Below are positions 5,607-5,665 of a DNA stretch of 5,665 nucleotides, one piece after another. Source of the DNA: an uncultured Lachnospiraceae bacterium (lineage in GTDB: Bacteria > Bacillota > Clostridia > Lachnospirales > Lachnospiraceae); the NCBI GenBank assembly GCA_902783445.1, contig CACZQX010000081.1, positions 1 through 5,665 on the forward strand, given 5' to 3'. Positions within the stretch are counted from its first letter, which is position 1. Each line of letters starts with the position of its first letter. The notes beneath the pieces are model-generated. The model made no database searches and had not been told where the DNA came from. It saw only the letters and a program-made list of their open reading frames with translations. The position numbers and the translations under genes are program-made.

Positions 5607-5624
5607 TTTAACCTATGTTAAAAT
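5607..5624 (+). promoter_or_regulatory. Possible promoter -10 within an inverted repeat
   Basis: TTTAAC (5607-5612) and GTTAAA (5617-5622) form a perfect inverted repeat around CTAT. A -10-like TAAAAT (5619-5624) overlaps its right half. The matching -35 region (about 5596-5601, TTTTTC) is poor. A start of transcription near 5631 would sit just ahead of the next gene. The overlap of palindrome and -10 would suit repressor control, but this is inferred. Confidence 0.35.
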
Positions 5625-5648
5625 ATTTATAGACGAAAGGCTCAAAAC

Positions 5649-5665
5649 ATGGGTATTCTTATAAA
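5649..5665 (+). CDS. Start of the next gene (partial, cut by the window end)
   Basis: An ATG at 5649 follows GAAAGG (5635-5640) at the normal eight-base spacing and reads MGILI before the window ends. Being after the operon terminator and a possible promoter of its own, it is probably a separate transcription unit. Five residues are not enough to name it. Confidence 0.5.

Overview
The window holds one compact thiamine (vitamin B1) salvage operon, read left to right on the + strand, with its control elements. Moderate-to-low GC, strong AGGAG-type ribosome binding sites, a TPP riboswitch acting through an intrinsic terminator, and the gene set thiM-thiE-HAD-thiD-tenA suggest a Gram-positive anaerobe of the Clostridia. 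A Lachnospiraceae-like genome is my best guess, from gene order and codon style only.

Layout. Positions 1-132 close an upstream unit with two consecutive hairpin terminators. Positions 138-436 have no convincing gene. A good sigma-A-type promoter (437-465) precedes a TPP riboswitch aptamer (about 488-580) and a U-tailed terminator hairpin (597-633), the classic arrangement for shutting the operon off when TPP is plentiful. After a long leader (634-820) come thiM (821-1642), thiE (1629-2273, overlapping thiM by 14 bases), a HAD-family phosphatase (2433-3095), thiD (3283-4065), a class I SAM-dependent methyltransferase (4094-4810) and tenA (4807-5454, overlapping the methyltransferase by 4 bases). 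A perfect 14-bp terminator hairpin (5492-5524) ends the unit. The last 140 bases hold inverted repeats and the start of a new gene at 5649.

How the genes work together. ThiM phosphorylates salvaged hydroxyethylthiazole. TenA hydrolyses aminomethylpyrimidine from degraded thiamine to HMP. ThiD phosphorylates HMP to HMP-P and HMP-PP. ThiE joins HMP-PP and thiazole phosphate into thiamine monophosphate (ThMP). No de novo genes (thiC, thiG, thiH, thiS, thiF) are visible, so this is a salvage module. No ThMP kinase (thiL) is present. The HAD enzyme is a good candidate for removing the phosphate from ThMP, so that a thiamine pyrophosphokinase encoded elsewhere can make TPP. The methyltransferase is the one gene without an assigned step. 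Its translational coupling to tenA makes it the most interesting unexplained part of the window.
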